64,000 bases of DNA from Roseovarius litorisediminis (GCF_900172295.1 NZ_FWFL01000008.1:114009-178008), one strand, 5' to 3'; positions 46,566 through 55,917 are shown, counted from the stretch's first letter. The notes: a model not told the origin generated them from the letters alone. Translations and numbers: made by a program.

Positions 46566-47707
46566 GCGATCTGTGGCACATGCTGAGTGACGACGAGCGG
46601 CTGTTCTGCGATCTGCTGGAGCGGGTCGTGGATGAACGGATTGCGCCGCTTGCTCAGCGAACCGACGAGACATCCGCCTTTGTGCATGATCAGCTAAAGG
46701 TTCTGTCCGGGGCCGGGATGTTGGGGGCGAACCTGCCCGAAGTTCATGGCGGCGCGGATATCTCGGCGCAGGCGCTGTTGCGCGCGGTCGAGATTGTGGC
46801 AGGGGGCTGTGGCTCGACCGCATCGGCGCTGACGGCGCATTATCTGGCAACGGATTCGATTTTGATTGGCGGGACCGAGGCACAGAAAGCCGATTTGTTG
46901 CCCGAGGCGGCAACCGGCGAAAGGCTGGGCGCCTTTGCCCTGACCGAGCCCACCGCTGGCAGCGACCCGGCGGATATGCGGACACGAGCTGTAAGGTCCG
47001 GGGAGGGCTGGTACCTGAAGGGCACCAAGTGTTTCATCTCGAACGGCGGCGTGGCGGATTTTGTGGTGGTCTATGCGGTCACCGATCCGGCGGCGCGGCA
47101 CCGGGGGGTTTCGGCATTTATCCTGCCCAAAGGCACGCCGGGGTTTGAGGCTGGCAAGCCTGAAAAAACCATGGGTCTGAAAGGCGGGCATGTGTTTACG
47201 CTGAACCTTGATTGTCACCTTCCCGAGGATGCCCTGCTGGGCGAGGCCGAGGGCCAAGGGTTCAAGACCGCGATGCAGGTGCTAGATAATGGTCGGGTGG
47301 AAGTGGCCGCGCAATGCCTTGGCATGGCGCAGGCGGCGCTGGATGCAGCAAAGGCCTATGCAAAGGACCGCGTGATTGGTGGCGAGGCATTAAGCGCCAA
47401 ACAGGGCATTCGATGGATGCTGGCCGATGCGGCGCTGGAATTGCGCGCCGCGCGGCTGATGGCGTTGGAGGCGGCACGACAACGCCAGGCGGGGAAACGG
47501 TTTTCCGAGGCTGCCGCCATGGCAAAACTCAAGGCATCGGAAGTCGCCGATAAGGTGGCTGATACCGCGCTGCAAATCCACGGTGGCTATGGCTATACCC
47601 GCGATTTCCCGATCGAGCGTATCACCCGCGACCTGCGGATCATGCGCATTTACGAAGGTTCATCCGAAATTCAACGCAATATCATCGCCGGCCATCTGCT
47701 GGCCTGA
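46562..47707 (+). CDS. Acyl-CoA dehydrogenase inside the hut operon
   Basis: A 381-residue flavin acyl-CoA dehydrogenase. It has FALTEPTAGSDPADMRT and WYLKGTKCFISNGGVADFVV (FAD/substrate segments), the helix VADTALQIHGGYGYTRDFPIERI, and the C-terminal MRIYEGSSEIQRNIIAG with probable catalytic base E365. Catalytically intact by motif. It would introduce or remove an alpha-beta double bond in an acyl-CoA. Coupled by 4 bp to the CoA transferase gene and 12 bp upstream of hutU. Confidence 0.9.
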   Translation: MSDLWHMLSDDERLFCDLLERVVDERIAPLAQRTDETSAFVHDQLKVLSGAGMLGANLPEVHGGADISAQALLRAVEIVAGGCGSTASALTAHYLATDSILIGGTEAQKADLLPEAATGERLGAFALTEPTAGSDPADMRTRAVRSGEGWYLKGTKCFISNGGVADFVVVYAVTDPAARHRGVSAFILPKGTPGFEAGKPEKTMGLKGGHVFTLNLDCHLPEDALLGEAEGQGFKTAMQVLDNGRVEVAAQCLGMAQAALDAAKAYAKDRVIGGEALSAKQGIRWMLADAALELRAARLMALEAARQRQAGKRFSEAAAMAKLKASEVADKVADTALQIHGGYGYTRDFPIERITRDLRIMRIYEGSSEIQRNIIAGHLLA

Positions 47708-47719
47708 AGGAGCATGACA

Positions 47720-49390
47720 ATGACCAACCCACGCCACAACACACGCGATATCTATCCCGACACCGGCACCGAGATAAGCGCCAAAAGCTGGCTGACCGAA
47801 GCGCCGATGCGAATGCTGATGAACAACCTGCATCCCGATGTCGCCGAAAACCCGCACGAGTTGGTGGTCTATGGCGGCATTGGCCGGGCGGCGCGCACAT
47901 GGGAAGATTTTGACAGGATCGTAGCCGAGCTGAAGACTCTGGAACAGGACGAAACCCTACTGGTGCAGTCCGGCAAGCCGGTGGGTGTGTTCCGCACCCA
48001 CAAGGATGCGCCGCGTGTGTTGATCGCCAACAGCAACCTTGTACCGCACTGGGCCACCTGGGACCACTTTAGTGAGCTCGATAAAAAGGGCCTTATGATG
48101 TACGGGCAGATGACTGCCGGATCATGGATTTACATTGGTACACAGGGGATTGTGCAGGGCACCTATGAGACCTTTGCCGAAGCCGGGCGGCAGCATTACG
48201 ACGGCAATCTGAAAGGTCGGTGGATTCTGACCGGGGGCCTTGGTGGCATGGGCGGGGCGCAGCCGCTGGCAGCCGTCTTTGCCGGGGCCTGCTGTCTGGC
48301 TGTGGAGTGCGACGAAACCCGCGCCGAATTCCGCAAGCGCACCCGTTATGTCGATGAGATTACCCATTCTCTGGATGATGCGCTGTCTATGATCGACCGT
48401 TGGACCAAGGCGGGCGAGGCGAAATCTGTCGCGCTGATTGGCAACGCTGCGGATGTATTCCCCGAATTGGTCAAACGCGGCGTGCGCCCGGATATCGTGA
48501 CCGACCAGACCAGTGCGCATGACCCGGTGCATGGCTACCTGCCACAGGGCTGGAGTGTGGGCGAATGGCGCGCCAAACAGGAAAGCGACCCCAAAGCAGT
48601 TGAGAAAGCCGCGCGCGCCAGCATGCGCGTGCACGTTCAGGCGATGGTGGATTTCTGGAATGCGGGCGTGCCGACGCTGGATTACGGCAACAACATCCGG
48701 CAGGTGGCGTTGGATGAGGGGCTGGAAAACGCCTTTGCCTTCCCCGGTTTTGTGCCGGCCTATATCCGTCCTTTATTCTGTAAGGGTATCGGCCCGTTCC
48801 GCTGGTGTGCCCTGTCCGGTGACCCCGAGGACATTTACAAAACCGATGCCAAGATGAAAGAGCTGTTCCCCGACAACACCCATCTGCATCAATGGCTGGA
48901 CATGGCGCGTGAACGTATTGCGTTTCAGGGGCTGCCAGCGCGGATCTGCTGGATTGGTCTGGGAGATCGTCACAAGGCGGGGCTGGCGTTCAACGAAATG
49001 GTTCGCACGGGCGAGTTGAAGGCGCCAGTCGTGATCGGGCGGGATCACCTGGATTCAGGCTCGGTTGCTTCACCCAACCGCGAAACCGAGGCAATGAAAG
49101 ATGGCTCGGACGCAGTATCGGACTGGCCGCTGCTCAATGCGCTCTTGAACTGTGCCAGCGGGGCGACCTGGGTCAGCCTGCACCACGGCGGCGGGGTTGG
49201 CATGGGATTCAGCCAGCATTCTGGAATGGTGGTATGTTGTGATGGCACCGACGATGCCGACCGGCGGCTGGCCAACGTGTTGTGGAACGATCCGGCCACC
49301 GGCGTGATGCGCCATGCCGATGCAGGATACGACATCGCCATTGACTGCGCCCGCGAGCATGGATTGAACTTGCCAGGAATATTGAAGTGA
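47720..49390 (+). CDS. hutU: Urocanate hydratase
   Basis: A 556-residue NAD-dependent enzyme that hydrates urocanate to imidazolonepropionate. Recognisable urocanase stretches: [38 protein letters not shown], and the C-terminal [19 protein letters not shown]. Start at 47720 is preferred because AGGAG sits 7 nt away, versus 1 nt from ATG 47714. Last recognised enzyme of the hut pathway in this operon. Confidence 0.96.
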   Translation: MTNPRHNTRDIYPDTGTEISAKSWLTEAPMRMLMNNLHPDVAENPHELVVYGGIGRAARTWEDFDRIVAELKTLEQDETLLVQSGKPVGVFRTHKDAPRVLIANSNLVPHWATWDHFSELDKKGLMMYGQMTAGSWIYIGTQGIVQGTYETFAEAGRQHYDGNLKGRWILTGGLGGMGGAQPLAAVFAGACCLAVECDETRAEFRKRTRYVDEITHSLDDALSMIDRWTKAGEAKSVALIGNAADVFPELVKRGVRPDIVTDQTSAHDPVHGYLPQGWSVGEWRAKQESDPKAVEKAARASMRVHVQAMVDFWNAGVPTLDYGNNIRQVALDEGLENAFAFPGFVPAYIRPLFCKGIGPFRWCALSGDPEDIYKTDAKMKELFPDNTHLHQWLDMARERIAFQGLPARICWIGLGDRHKAGLAFNEMVRTGELKAPVVIGRDHLDSGSVASPNRETEAMKDGSDAVSDWPLLNALLNCASGATWVSLHHGGGVGMGFSQHSGMVVCCDGTDDADRRLANVLWNDPATGVMRHADAGYDIAIDCAREHGLNLPGILK

Positions 49391-49416
49391 AACCCATATG
49401 AAAAAAGGAATATGCA

Positions 49417-49830
49417 ATGAGCCTGGATCGTTTTGTTGAAGCACAGGATCAGGATTGGCCCTCGCCCGTTCTAGAGTTGCGCAACGGCCGGAAACTGGGC
49501 CACTGGATGTGGTATGTCTTTCCGCAGATCGCGGGGCTGGGCCGCACGAAATTTGCCATGACATACGCGATTGCGGATCTGGATGAGGCGCAGGCTTATC
49601 TGGCGCATCCGGTTCTGGGACCGCGATTGATCGAGGTATGCGAGGCGATGATGTCGGTGGATGGCAAGACTGCCGTAAACGTTCTGGGCAGTATTGATGC
49701 GCTGAAACTGCAGTCCTGTGCGACGCTGTTTCAAGCGGCTGGCGGGGGCGAGATTTTTGGCCAGATACTATCTAAATTTTACCTCAACCAGCCCTGTCCG
49801 CAGACGCTGAAAATTCTGGGAAAGAGCTGA
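49417..49830 (+). CDS. DUF1810 family protein
   Basis: A 137-residue protein with the DUF1810 opening (LDRFVEAQDQDW), GRKLGHWMWYVFPQIAGLGR and AYLAHPVLGPRL. Function is unknown. It lies 26 bp after hutU and 3 bp before the flavin reductase gene, on the same strand, so it may belong to the extended hut transcript. Confidence 0.85.
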   Translation: MSLDRFVEAQDQDWPSPVLELRNGRKLGHWMWYVFPQIAGLGRTKFAMTYAIADLDEAQAYLAHPVLGPRLIEVCEAMMSVDGKTAVNVLGSIDALKLQSCATLFQAAGGGEIFGQILSKFYLNQPCPQTLKILGKS

Positions 49831-49833
49831 GCC

Positions 49834-50487
49834 ATGCACTATGCCCCGGGGCACGAGGCCTGTCCCCTGCCCTATTCGCCATTCAAATCCTGCACCGTGC
49901 CGCGGCCCATCGGCTGGTTGTCGACGGTCAGCGCGGATGGTCTGCATAATCTGGCGCCCTACAGCCAGTGGCAGAACCTGACATTCGATCCGCCGATGGT
50001 GATGTTTGCCGCCAATCAATACCCCGACGGGCGGCGCAAGGACACGGTGATAAATGCCGAAACGACGGGTTGGTTCGTGTGGAACATGGCGACCTATGCC
50101 TTGCGCGAGGCGGTCAATCTATCGGCCATGGCGGTGGGCCCGGAAGAAGATGAGTTTGACACCGCTGGCGTGACCAAAGCAGCCTGCCTGCAGGCACCAG
50201 GCGCAAGGGTGGCCGAAAGCCCCTGCCATTTTGAATGCCGTTATCTGAGCACGCACCGCCTGCCCGGTGACAGCAATGTCGGCTGGGTTGATGTGGTTTT
50301 TGGCCGGGTTGAGCAGATCCATGTGGACGACAGCGTTATCCGGCCCGATGGCAGACTGGATATCGCCAAGATCGAGCCGATCGCGCGCATGGGATATTAT
50401 GATTACACCTGCGTGCGCGACGTATTTGAAATGCGCATTCCAAATGCCTCGGGGGTCGCGGAAGACGGCCTGGAAGGCAAAGCATAA
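49834..50487 (+). CDS. Flavin reductase family protein (FMN-binding split barrel)
   Basis: A 217-residue FMN-binding protein (PRPIGWLSTVSADGLHNLAPYS near the N-terminus, then VMFAANQYPDGRRKDT). Members supply reduced flavin to monooxygenases or act directly as reductases or decarboxylases. It is 3 bp after the DUF1810 gene and 26 bp before the TRAP binding protein. Role in this locus unknown. Confidence 0.85.
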   Translation: MHYAPGHEACPLPYSPFKSCTVPRPIGWLSTVSADGLHNLAPYSQWQNLTFDPPMVMFAANQYPDGRRKDTVINAETTGWFVWNMATYALREAVNLSAMAVGPEEDEFDTAGVTKAACLQAPGARVAESPCHFECRYLSTHRLPGDSNVGWVDVVFGRVEQIHVDDSVIRPDGRLDIAKIEPIARMGYYDYTCVRDVFEMRIPNASGVAEDGLEGKA

Positions 50488-50513
50488 AACTTATCAACAA
50501 GGAGGACTTCAAG

Positions 50514-51599
50514 ATGAAACGACGTGAATTTCTGACCACCGGTGCACTTGGCGCGGCGGCAACGACACTGGCAGCCCCTGCCGTAGCGCAGGGTGTCACA
50601 CAATGGAGCATGGTCACCGCGTGGCCGAAAAACCTGCCCGGGCCGGGTGTGGCGGCGCAAACGCTGGCGGACCGGATCACCACCCTGTCGGGCGGGCGCC
50701 TGGAAGTGACATTGCATGCCGCCGGCGAAATTGTGCCCGGTCGCGGCGTGTTTGATGCCGTGGCCGAGGGCACGGCGCAACTGTATCACGCAGTGCCCGC
50801 CTATTGGGGCTCGAAATCCAAGGGCATCCTGCTGTTTGGCTCGCAACCCTTTGGCCTGCGCGCCGATGAACAGGTGGGCTGGATGGTGCATGGTGGCGGC
50901 CAGGCGCTGTATGACGAGATGTACGGTCGTTTCGGTATCAAACCGTTCCTGTGTGGAAATTCAGGCCCGCAATGGTTTGGCTGGTTCCGCAACGAGATCA
51001 ATTCGGTCGACGACCTGAAGGGCGTGAAATACCGCACCACCGGTCTGGCATCCGAAATGTGCGCCGAGATCGGCATGGCGGTGCAGGCCATGTCTGGCCC
51101 GGCGATGTTCCAGGCGCTGCAATCGGGGGCGCTGGACGCGGGTGAGTTCATCGGCCCCTGGACCGACAGCGCGCTTGGCTATCATCAGGTAGCAAAAAAT
51201 TACTATTGGCCCGGCATCGGCGAGCCGTCCTCGGCCGAGGAATGCGGGGTCAATCAGGCGGCCTATGATGCGCTGCCGGATGATCTGAAGGGCGTTGTCG
51301 CGACCGCGTGTGCCAGTCTCTATAACGATGTCTGGACCGAGTATGAGACCAAGCACGCACGGGCGCTTAAAAAGCTGGTCGAGACCGAGGGTGTTATTCC
51401 CCGCAAGCTGCCGGATTCAGTTGTGATGGAAATGGGCAAGGCCGCTGGCAAAGTCATGGAAGGGTTGCGCGCCGACGAGGATGAACTTGTGGTACGTATC
51501 ACCGAAAGCTTCCTTGCCTACCGCGACTCGGTTGGCTCTTACATGACCTATGCCGACAACGGTCAGATGAACGCCCGCGCGATGGTGCTGGGCTACTAG
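50514..51599 (+). CDS. TRAP transporter solute-binding protein (DctP family, TakP-like)
   Basis: A 361-residue periplasmic binding protein with a Tat-type signal (MKRREFLTTGALGAAATTLA, AQ cleavage). Family segments: MVTAWPKNLPGPGVAAQTLA, GAGEIVPGRGVFDAV-like AAGEIVPGRGVFDAVAEGTA, and GNSGPQWFGWFRNEI with the conserved Arg region. Resembles the alpha-keto-acid-binding TakP branch. Ligand is unknown; given its place after the hut genes, an imidazole acid or a keto acid are options. GGAGG precedes the start. Confidence 0.9.
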   Translation: MKRREFLTTGALGAAATTLAAPAVAQGVTQWSMVTAWPKNLPGPGVAAQTLADRITTLSGGRLEVTLHAAGEIVPGRGVFDAVAEGTAQLYHAVPAYWGSKSKGILLFGSQPFGLRADEQVGWMVHGGGQALYDEMYGRFGIKPFLCGNSGPQWFGWFRNEINSVDDLKGVKYRTTGLASEMCAEIGMAVQAMSGPAMFQALQSGALDAGEFIGPWTDSALGYHQVAKNYYWPGIGEPSSAEECGVNQAAYDALPDDLKGVVATACASLYNDVWTEYETKHARALKKLVETEGVIPRKLPDSVVMEMGKAAGKVMEGLRADEDELVVRITESFLAYRDSVGSYMTYADNGQMNARAMVLGY

Positions 51600-51610
51600 A
51601 AAGCAATTGC

Positions 51611-51640
51611 GCAGCCCCGGCGCAGGGGCTGCGTTTTCTA
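51611..51640 (+). terminator. Intra-operon terminator/attenuator between dctP- and dctQ-like genes
   Basis: A perfect 9-bp stem CGCAGCCCC/GGGGCTGCG with loop GGCGCA followed by TTTTC, 12 bp after the binding-protein stop. It probably lowers downstream membrane-subunit expression or protects the binding-protein mRNA, as is common in binding-protein operons. Confidence 0.65.
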
Positions 51641-51653
51641 ATTGGGGCGGGGC

Positions 51654-52157
51654 ATGGAACGACTGGCGGGCAGACTGAACCTGATCAATCACTCAGTGGG
51701 CCGTTTGGTGCGCTGGCTGGCGCTGATCATGGTGCTGGTGCAGTTTGTCGTGGTGCTGCTGCGCTATGTCTACGGCTTCAGCTCGATCGCACTGAATGAA
51801 AGTGTGCTATATATGCATAGCGCCCTGTTCATGCTGGGGGCAGGGTATACCCTGCTGGTTGATGACCATGTGCGCGTGGATATTTTTCAGGCCAAGGCAT
51901 CGGACCGAGGCAAGGCGCGGATTGATGTTTTTGGCCACATCGTGCTGCTGTTCCCGTCGATGCTGGCGCTGCTGTACTGGTCGTGGCCGTCGGTCCGTAA
52001 TGCATGGGCAATTTATGAAGGGCCGTTATCTGTGGGCGGCATCCCGGCGGTGTTTCTGCTGAAATCCCTGATCCCGGCGTTTTGCGTGCTACTGCTGATC
52101 CAGTCGCTGGCCTGTTTGCTAAGCAAGTTGGCCGTGCTTGCCGGTGGCAGAGCATGA
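51654..52157 (+). CDS. TRAP transporter small permease (DctQ family)
   Basis: A 167-residue membrane protein with four helices (WLALIMVLVQFVVVLLRYVY first) typical of DctQ. ATG 51654 has GGGGCGGGG before it; the longer TTG start is unlikely. It overlaps the large permease by 4 bp. Confidence 0.88.
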   Translation: MERLAGRLNLINHSVGRLVRWLALIMVLVQFVVVLLRYVYGFSSIALNESVLYMHSALFMLGAGYTLLVDDHVRVDIFQAKASDRGKARIDVFGHIVLLFPSMLALLYWSWPSVRNAWAIYEGPLSVGGIPAVFLLKSLIPAFCVLLLIQSLACLLSKLAVLAGGRA

Positions 52158-53707
52158 TCACCGAATATCTGGATCTTTTGATGTTTGCCGCGCTGATGGG
52201 CGCGATCCTGCTGGGCTTTCCGGTTTCATTCGCCATCGCCGGTGTCGCCATCGGCTTTGCCTATCTGGGTTATGCCGCAGGCGTGATGAACCTAAGCCTG
52301 CTGGGTGCCCTGGGCCAACGGGTGTTCGGGGTGATCACCAATGACGTGCTGATTGCCATCCCACTGTTTGTGACCATGGGGGTGATCCTTGAACGGTCGC
52401 ATATCGCCGAGGATCTACTGGATACGATGGGGCGGCTGTTTGGGCAGTTGCGTGGGGGCCTTGGCATTTCGGTGGTTCTGGTCGGTGCGCTGCTGGCGGC
52501 CTCGACCGGCATTGTGGGGGCCACGGTAATTGCCATGGGCATGATCGCCCTGCCGACGATGCTGCGCACCGGGTATGACCCAAGGCTTGCCTCGGGGTTG
52601 GTCTGCACCGCCGGTACGCTGGGGCAGATCATTCCGCCCTCGACCCTGCTGATCATCCTGAGCGACGTGATGTCGAGCGCCTATCAGCAGGCGCAATACG
52701 AGCAGGGCAAGTTTTCGGTCGAGACAATCTCGGTCGGCCAGATATTTGCCGGGGCGCTGATACCGGGGCTGACGTTGGTGGCGATCTACATCCTTTACCT
52801 GTTGGTTCTGGGCGTGATCCGCCCGCAAGATATGCCGCCTGCCCCCACACCCGAAGGGCGGCCCGGCCTGACCGAGCTGGCAGGCGCCGTGGCACCGCCG
52901 GTGGTGCTGATAATCGCCGTTCTGGGTGCAATCCTAAGCGGGATTGCGACGCCTACCGAAGCAGCATCAGTTGGGGCTGTCGGCGCCATTCTGATGGCCG
53001 GGGCGCGTCAGGGGGTCAGCCGACGGCTGATCCTGGCAGGCGTTGCGGCGCTGCTGATACTGGCGGTGGCTGCAGGCGTTGCGCCGGTCAGGTTGCAGCG
53101 TAGCGATGCGGGAATGGGCGCATGGACCCTTGGCGCGGTTTACGGTGTGCTGGCCCTGCTGGGCATGGCGGCGGTGCTGGCGTCGCTGCGCAAGCTGGCG
53201 CAACGCGATGTGCTGCCAGGTGCCGTAACAACGACGATGACCGTGACCGCCATGATCTTTGCCACCATCCTGATGGCATCGGTGTTTTCGCTGGTCTTTG
53301 TCGGCCTTGGCGGCGACGCCCGGGTAGAGCAGATTTTACAGGCCATGCCAGGGGGCGCCACGGGGGCGCTGATCTTTGCCATGGTGCTGATATTCGTGCT
53401 GGGGTTTTTCCTCGATTTCGTCGAGATCACGGTGATCCTGCTACCACTGGTGGCGCCCGTGCTGATCCTTATGGGACATGATCCGGTCTGGCTGGCCATT
53501 CTGATTGCAATCAACCTGCAAACCTCGTTTCTGACCCCGCCTTTCGGCTTTTCGTTGTTTTATCTTCGCGGGGCCGCCCCACCCGAGATTTCCACCGGGC
53601 AAATCTATGCAGGCGTGGCGCCATTCATCGTGTTGCAGGTGCTGTGCATTGCGGTGATCTGGCTGGTGCCGGGGCTGGCAACATGGCTGCCGGGGCTGGT
53701 GTTCTGA
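52154..53707 (+). CDS. TRAP transporter large permease (DctM family)
   Basis: A 517-residue membrane protein with about 13 helices. DctM segments: GVILERSHIAEDLLDTMGRL, GALLAASTGIVGATVIAMGM and IPPSTLLIILSDV. It is longer than the smallest DctM (about 430) because of an inserted stretch near 270-330 (RRLILAGVAALLILAV), as in the TakP/DctM long form. Overlaps the small permease and ends 1 bp before a convergent gene. Confidence 0.9.
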   Translation: MITEYLDLLMFAALMGAILLGFPVSFAIAGVAIGFAYLGYAAGVMNLSLLGALGQRVFGVITNDVLIAIPLFVTMGVILERSHIAEDLLDTMGRLFGQLRGGLGISVVLVGALLAASTGIVGATVIAMGMIALPTMLRTGYDPRLASGLVCTAGTLGQIIPPSTLLIILSDVMSSAYQQAQYEQGKFSVETISVGQIFAGALIPGLTLVAIYILYLLVLGVIRPQDMPPAPTPEGRPGLTELAGAVAPPVVLIIAVLGAILSGIATPTEAASVGAVGAILMAGARQGVSRRLILAGVAALLILAVAAGVAPVRLQRSDAGMGAWTLGAVYGVLALLGMAAVLASLRKLAQRDVLPGAVTTTMTVTAMIFATILMASVFSLVFVGLGGDARVEQILQAMPGGATGALIFAMVLIFVLGFFLDFVEITVILLPLVAPVLILMGHDPVWLAILIAINLQTSFLTPPFGFSLFYLRGAAPPEISTGQIYAGVAPFIVLQVLCIAVIWLVPGLATWLPGLVF

Positions 53708-54907
53708 TCAAAGAATATCGCGGAACAGCATTTTGCGCCCCAGTTCCAACCCTTCTGTCTTGCTGGGAATGTTGCCGCCGCTAACAATCTCTGTCCAATG
53801 CTGGTACTTGCCTTTTGCATCTTCCAACTGACCCAGACGTGCAAGGCTGACCCCCCACCCCAACCAGGCCGAAGCAAGGCCCGAATCCAGCTGCGTTGCT
53901 TTTTCGTATTTTCCAATGGCCTGCTCGTGCTGCCCAAGTTTGGCAAGGCTTGCCCCCCAGCCCAGCCAAACCGAGGCAAGTTCGGGATTTTCAGTTGCTG
54001 CCCGTTCGAATTTCTCGATTGCCTCTTTGTGGCGTTCGAGCCGCCCCAGGCTAACCCCCCAGCCGTACCACGGCAGGGCGAACCCATGCATCCCGTGGGA
54101 ATTGGCCAGTGCGGTGGACGTTTCATACCATCTGACCGAGGCGTCTATGTTGCCGTTGCGATACTCCATATTGGCAATCATGTTCGCACCCCAGGCCGCA
54201 TGCTTGTGGTCGATGTCAACCAGCTGCCGCGCAATTTGTAGCGATTTTTCGCGATCGGCGGGATTGTCATAGTAATAAGCCGCCACAACATAGGGGTCGA
54301 TTTTTTCAAGTAGTTTCAGTGCGGAAGCTATAAAATATTCATCAACACTCTGGCCGCCAATTTCACCCGCACTTACGATCTGCATCCCCTGATCGGTGAT
54401 GACACGCAAACGCAATGCCAGTGAGCGCGACGCGCAATCGGAATCAAGGCAGATAATTTCGCCAGCGATTCGGGTCTGCTTGAGGCCCAGAAGTTCGCGT
54501 AGCATCTGGGTCAGGCCCTGCAGGGAAATTCCTGTGCCCGGCTCGACCACATCCAGTTGTCGTGATGCTGTCATGAGTGAGGTCTGGGGTTTTAGTGTGC
54601 CTGAATTGTCCTGTATGGTCTGGACCGCATCCCATAGCCGATGCGCCGCAACTGACCCGGAATAGCCCATGTCCGACAGCTTTCTGGGCAGACCGATTTC
54701 CTCGATGATCACCGGGCGTCGCAGCAGTTCGATTGCCGTCACAGCAAGCACGGCAACGATCGACCCGATTACAACCGAATTTATGATGGTTGACCTTAGA
54801 AAAACAAGCCAATCGACAAACTGCTGCCGACGGTTTTTCCGGGGTTCGGCGGGGGCGGTTAAAACAAGGTCGCCATACGTAATTTCAACAAATTGATTTT
54901 CCGGCAT
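53708..54907 (-). CDS. TPR protein with N-terminal membrane helix
   Basis: A 399-residue protein. One membrane helix lies at about 40-60 (IINSVVIGSIVAVLAVTAIELL), preceded by a cytoplasmic basic stretch. The middle part (residues 90-200) resembles the TolB-like domain in being a non-catalytic mixed fold, with unpaired cysteines. The C-terminal part has three near-identical 34-residue TPRs with the pattern SxWLGWGxSLAxLGQxEQAI. Function unknown; likely a periplasmic scaffold. It is convergent with dctM at a distance of 1 bp. Confidence 0.75.
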   Translation of the reverse strand: MPENQFVEITYGDLVLTAPAEPRKNRRQQFVDWLVFLRSTIINSVVIGSIVAVLAVTAIELLRRPVIIEEIGLPRKLSDMGYSGSVAAHRLWDAVQTIQDNSGTLKPQTSLMTASRQLDVVEPGTGISLQGLTQMLRELLGLKQTRIAGEIICLDSDCASRSLALRLRVITDQGMQIVSAGEIGGQSVDEYFIASALKLLEKIDPYVVAAYYYDNPADREKSLQIARQLVDIDHKHAAWGANMIANMEYRNGNIDASVRWYETSTALANSHGMHGFALPWYGWGVSLGRLERHKEAIEKFERAATENPELASVWLGWGASLAKLGQHEQAIGKYEKATQLDSGLASAWLGWGVSLARLGQLEDAKGKYQHWTEIVSGGNIPSKTEGLELGRKMLFRDIL

Positions 54908-54971
54908 AACACGTACCCATGGTTAGCCACACAACCACAGTATAGCACAACCCTAGGGAAACGCGACCCTG

Positions 54972-55433
54972 CTAAGGTGTCGAACCATGAGGATCAATAT
55001 TTGTAAGGTCAAACGCCATCGTTACCTTGTTGCGATCCAGCCCGGTAAAAACCCAACCAAGATGGCGATAAAGGGCCACGTTTTCGGGCATGTCGACATG
55101 GGTGGAAAGCCGCAATTCATGGTGGCCTGCCTGCCGTGCCGTGCCAATGGCGGCATGGATCAGCGCTTTGCCGACACCGCGACCAGCGCGCCTTGGGTGC
55201 ACAGCAAGGTTCATCAGCCAGGGCTTTTCACCGGCCAATGATACGATGACCCCTCCAATCAGGTCATCGCCGTCGCAGGCCACGCAAACCCAGTTGTTCC
55301 GGATGTCATCGGGGATTCCTTCCGAAACCGGAGGCAGAGCAATGCCAGCTTCGCGGTATCTGGCATATTCCGCATCAATGACCGCAATCAGCGCCGGGCT
55401 GTCGTGGTTCCGTGCGATGCGCAATTCGTATGC
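54972..55433 (-). CDS. GNAT family N-acetyltransferase
   Basis: About a 153-residue acetyltransferase. The acetyl-CoA binding motif A is NLAVHPRRAGRGVGKALIHA, followed by the beta-bulge segment LRLSTHVDMPENVALYRHLGW. Start is uncertain: GTG 55433 keeps the gene clear of the upstream ytoQ-like gene (19 bp gap), while in-frame ATGs at 55481 and 55538 overlap it. Last gene of the leftward three-gene set. Substrate unknown. Confidence 0.78.
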   Translation of the reverse strand, partial: AYELRIARNHDSPALIAVIDAEYARYREAGIALPPVSEGIPDDIRNNWVCVACDGDDLIGGVIVSLAGEKPWLMNLAVHPRRAGRGVGKALIHAAIGTARQAGHHELRLSTHVDMPENVALYRHLGWVFTGLDRNKVTMAFDLTNIDPHGSTP

Positions 55434-55452
55434 CACAGGCTGATACTCTGGT

Positions 55453-55902
55453 TCACGCCGGAAGTGTGCCTTCAAGCACATAGCGCAGGATATCAACCAC
55501 CTGAGCCGGATCGCGCGCCACCGCAAGGGCGGCAGCATCCACTTCTTTCAGGGCATGGTCATGCTCGGGCTGTTGCAGGATGATCAGCGACTTGCCAAGG
55601 GCGGCAGCATAGCCAGCATCAAAGGCCGCGTTCCATTGCTTGTATTTCTCACCAAACCGCACCACCACCACATCGGCATCGGCAATCCCTTTGCGGGTAC
55701 GGATGGCATTCACCATCGCGCCCTTGTGGTCGTGCCAGTATTTGTTGTCCTCGGCGCCCAGAATGATCACGCCGCAATCGTCGCTGGCTGCGTGATCGGT
55801 TACGGGACTGTCAAAGGTGACATCCAGCCCCTCGGCCCCTTGGGTGATCTGTTCGCGCCAATCGGTGTGGATTTCGCCGGAAAGGTAGATTTTAAGGGTC
55901 AT
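55453..55902 (-). CDS. YtoQ family protein
   Basis: A 149-residue protein of the YtoQ family, of unknown function. The opening LKIYLSGEIHTDWREQI and DCGVIILGAEDNKYWHDHKGA are what I know from this family, and the fold resembles nucleoside 2-deoxyribosyltransferases. It lies 15 bp downstream of the phosphoribosyltransferase gene on the same strand. Confidence 0.85.
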   Translation of the reverse strand: MTLKIYLSGEIHTDWREQITQGAEGLDVTFDSPVTDHAASDDCGVIILGAEDNKYWHDHKGAMVNAIRTRKGIADADVVVVRFGEKYKQWNAAFDAGYAAALGKSLIILQQPEHDHALKEVDAAALAVARDPAQVVDILRYVLEGTLPA

Positions 55903-55917
55903 GGGTGTTCTCTCCTG

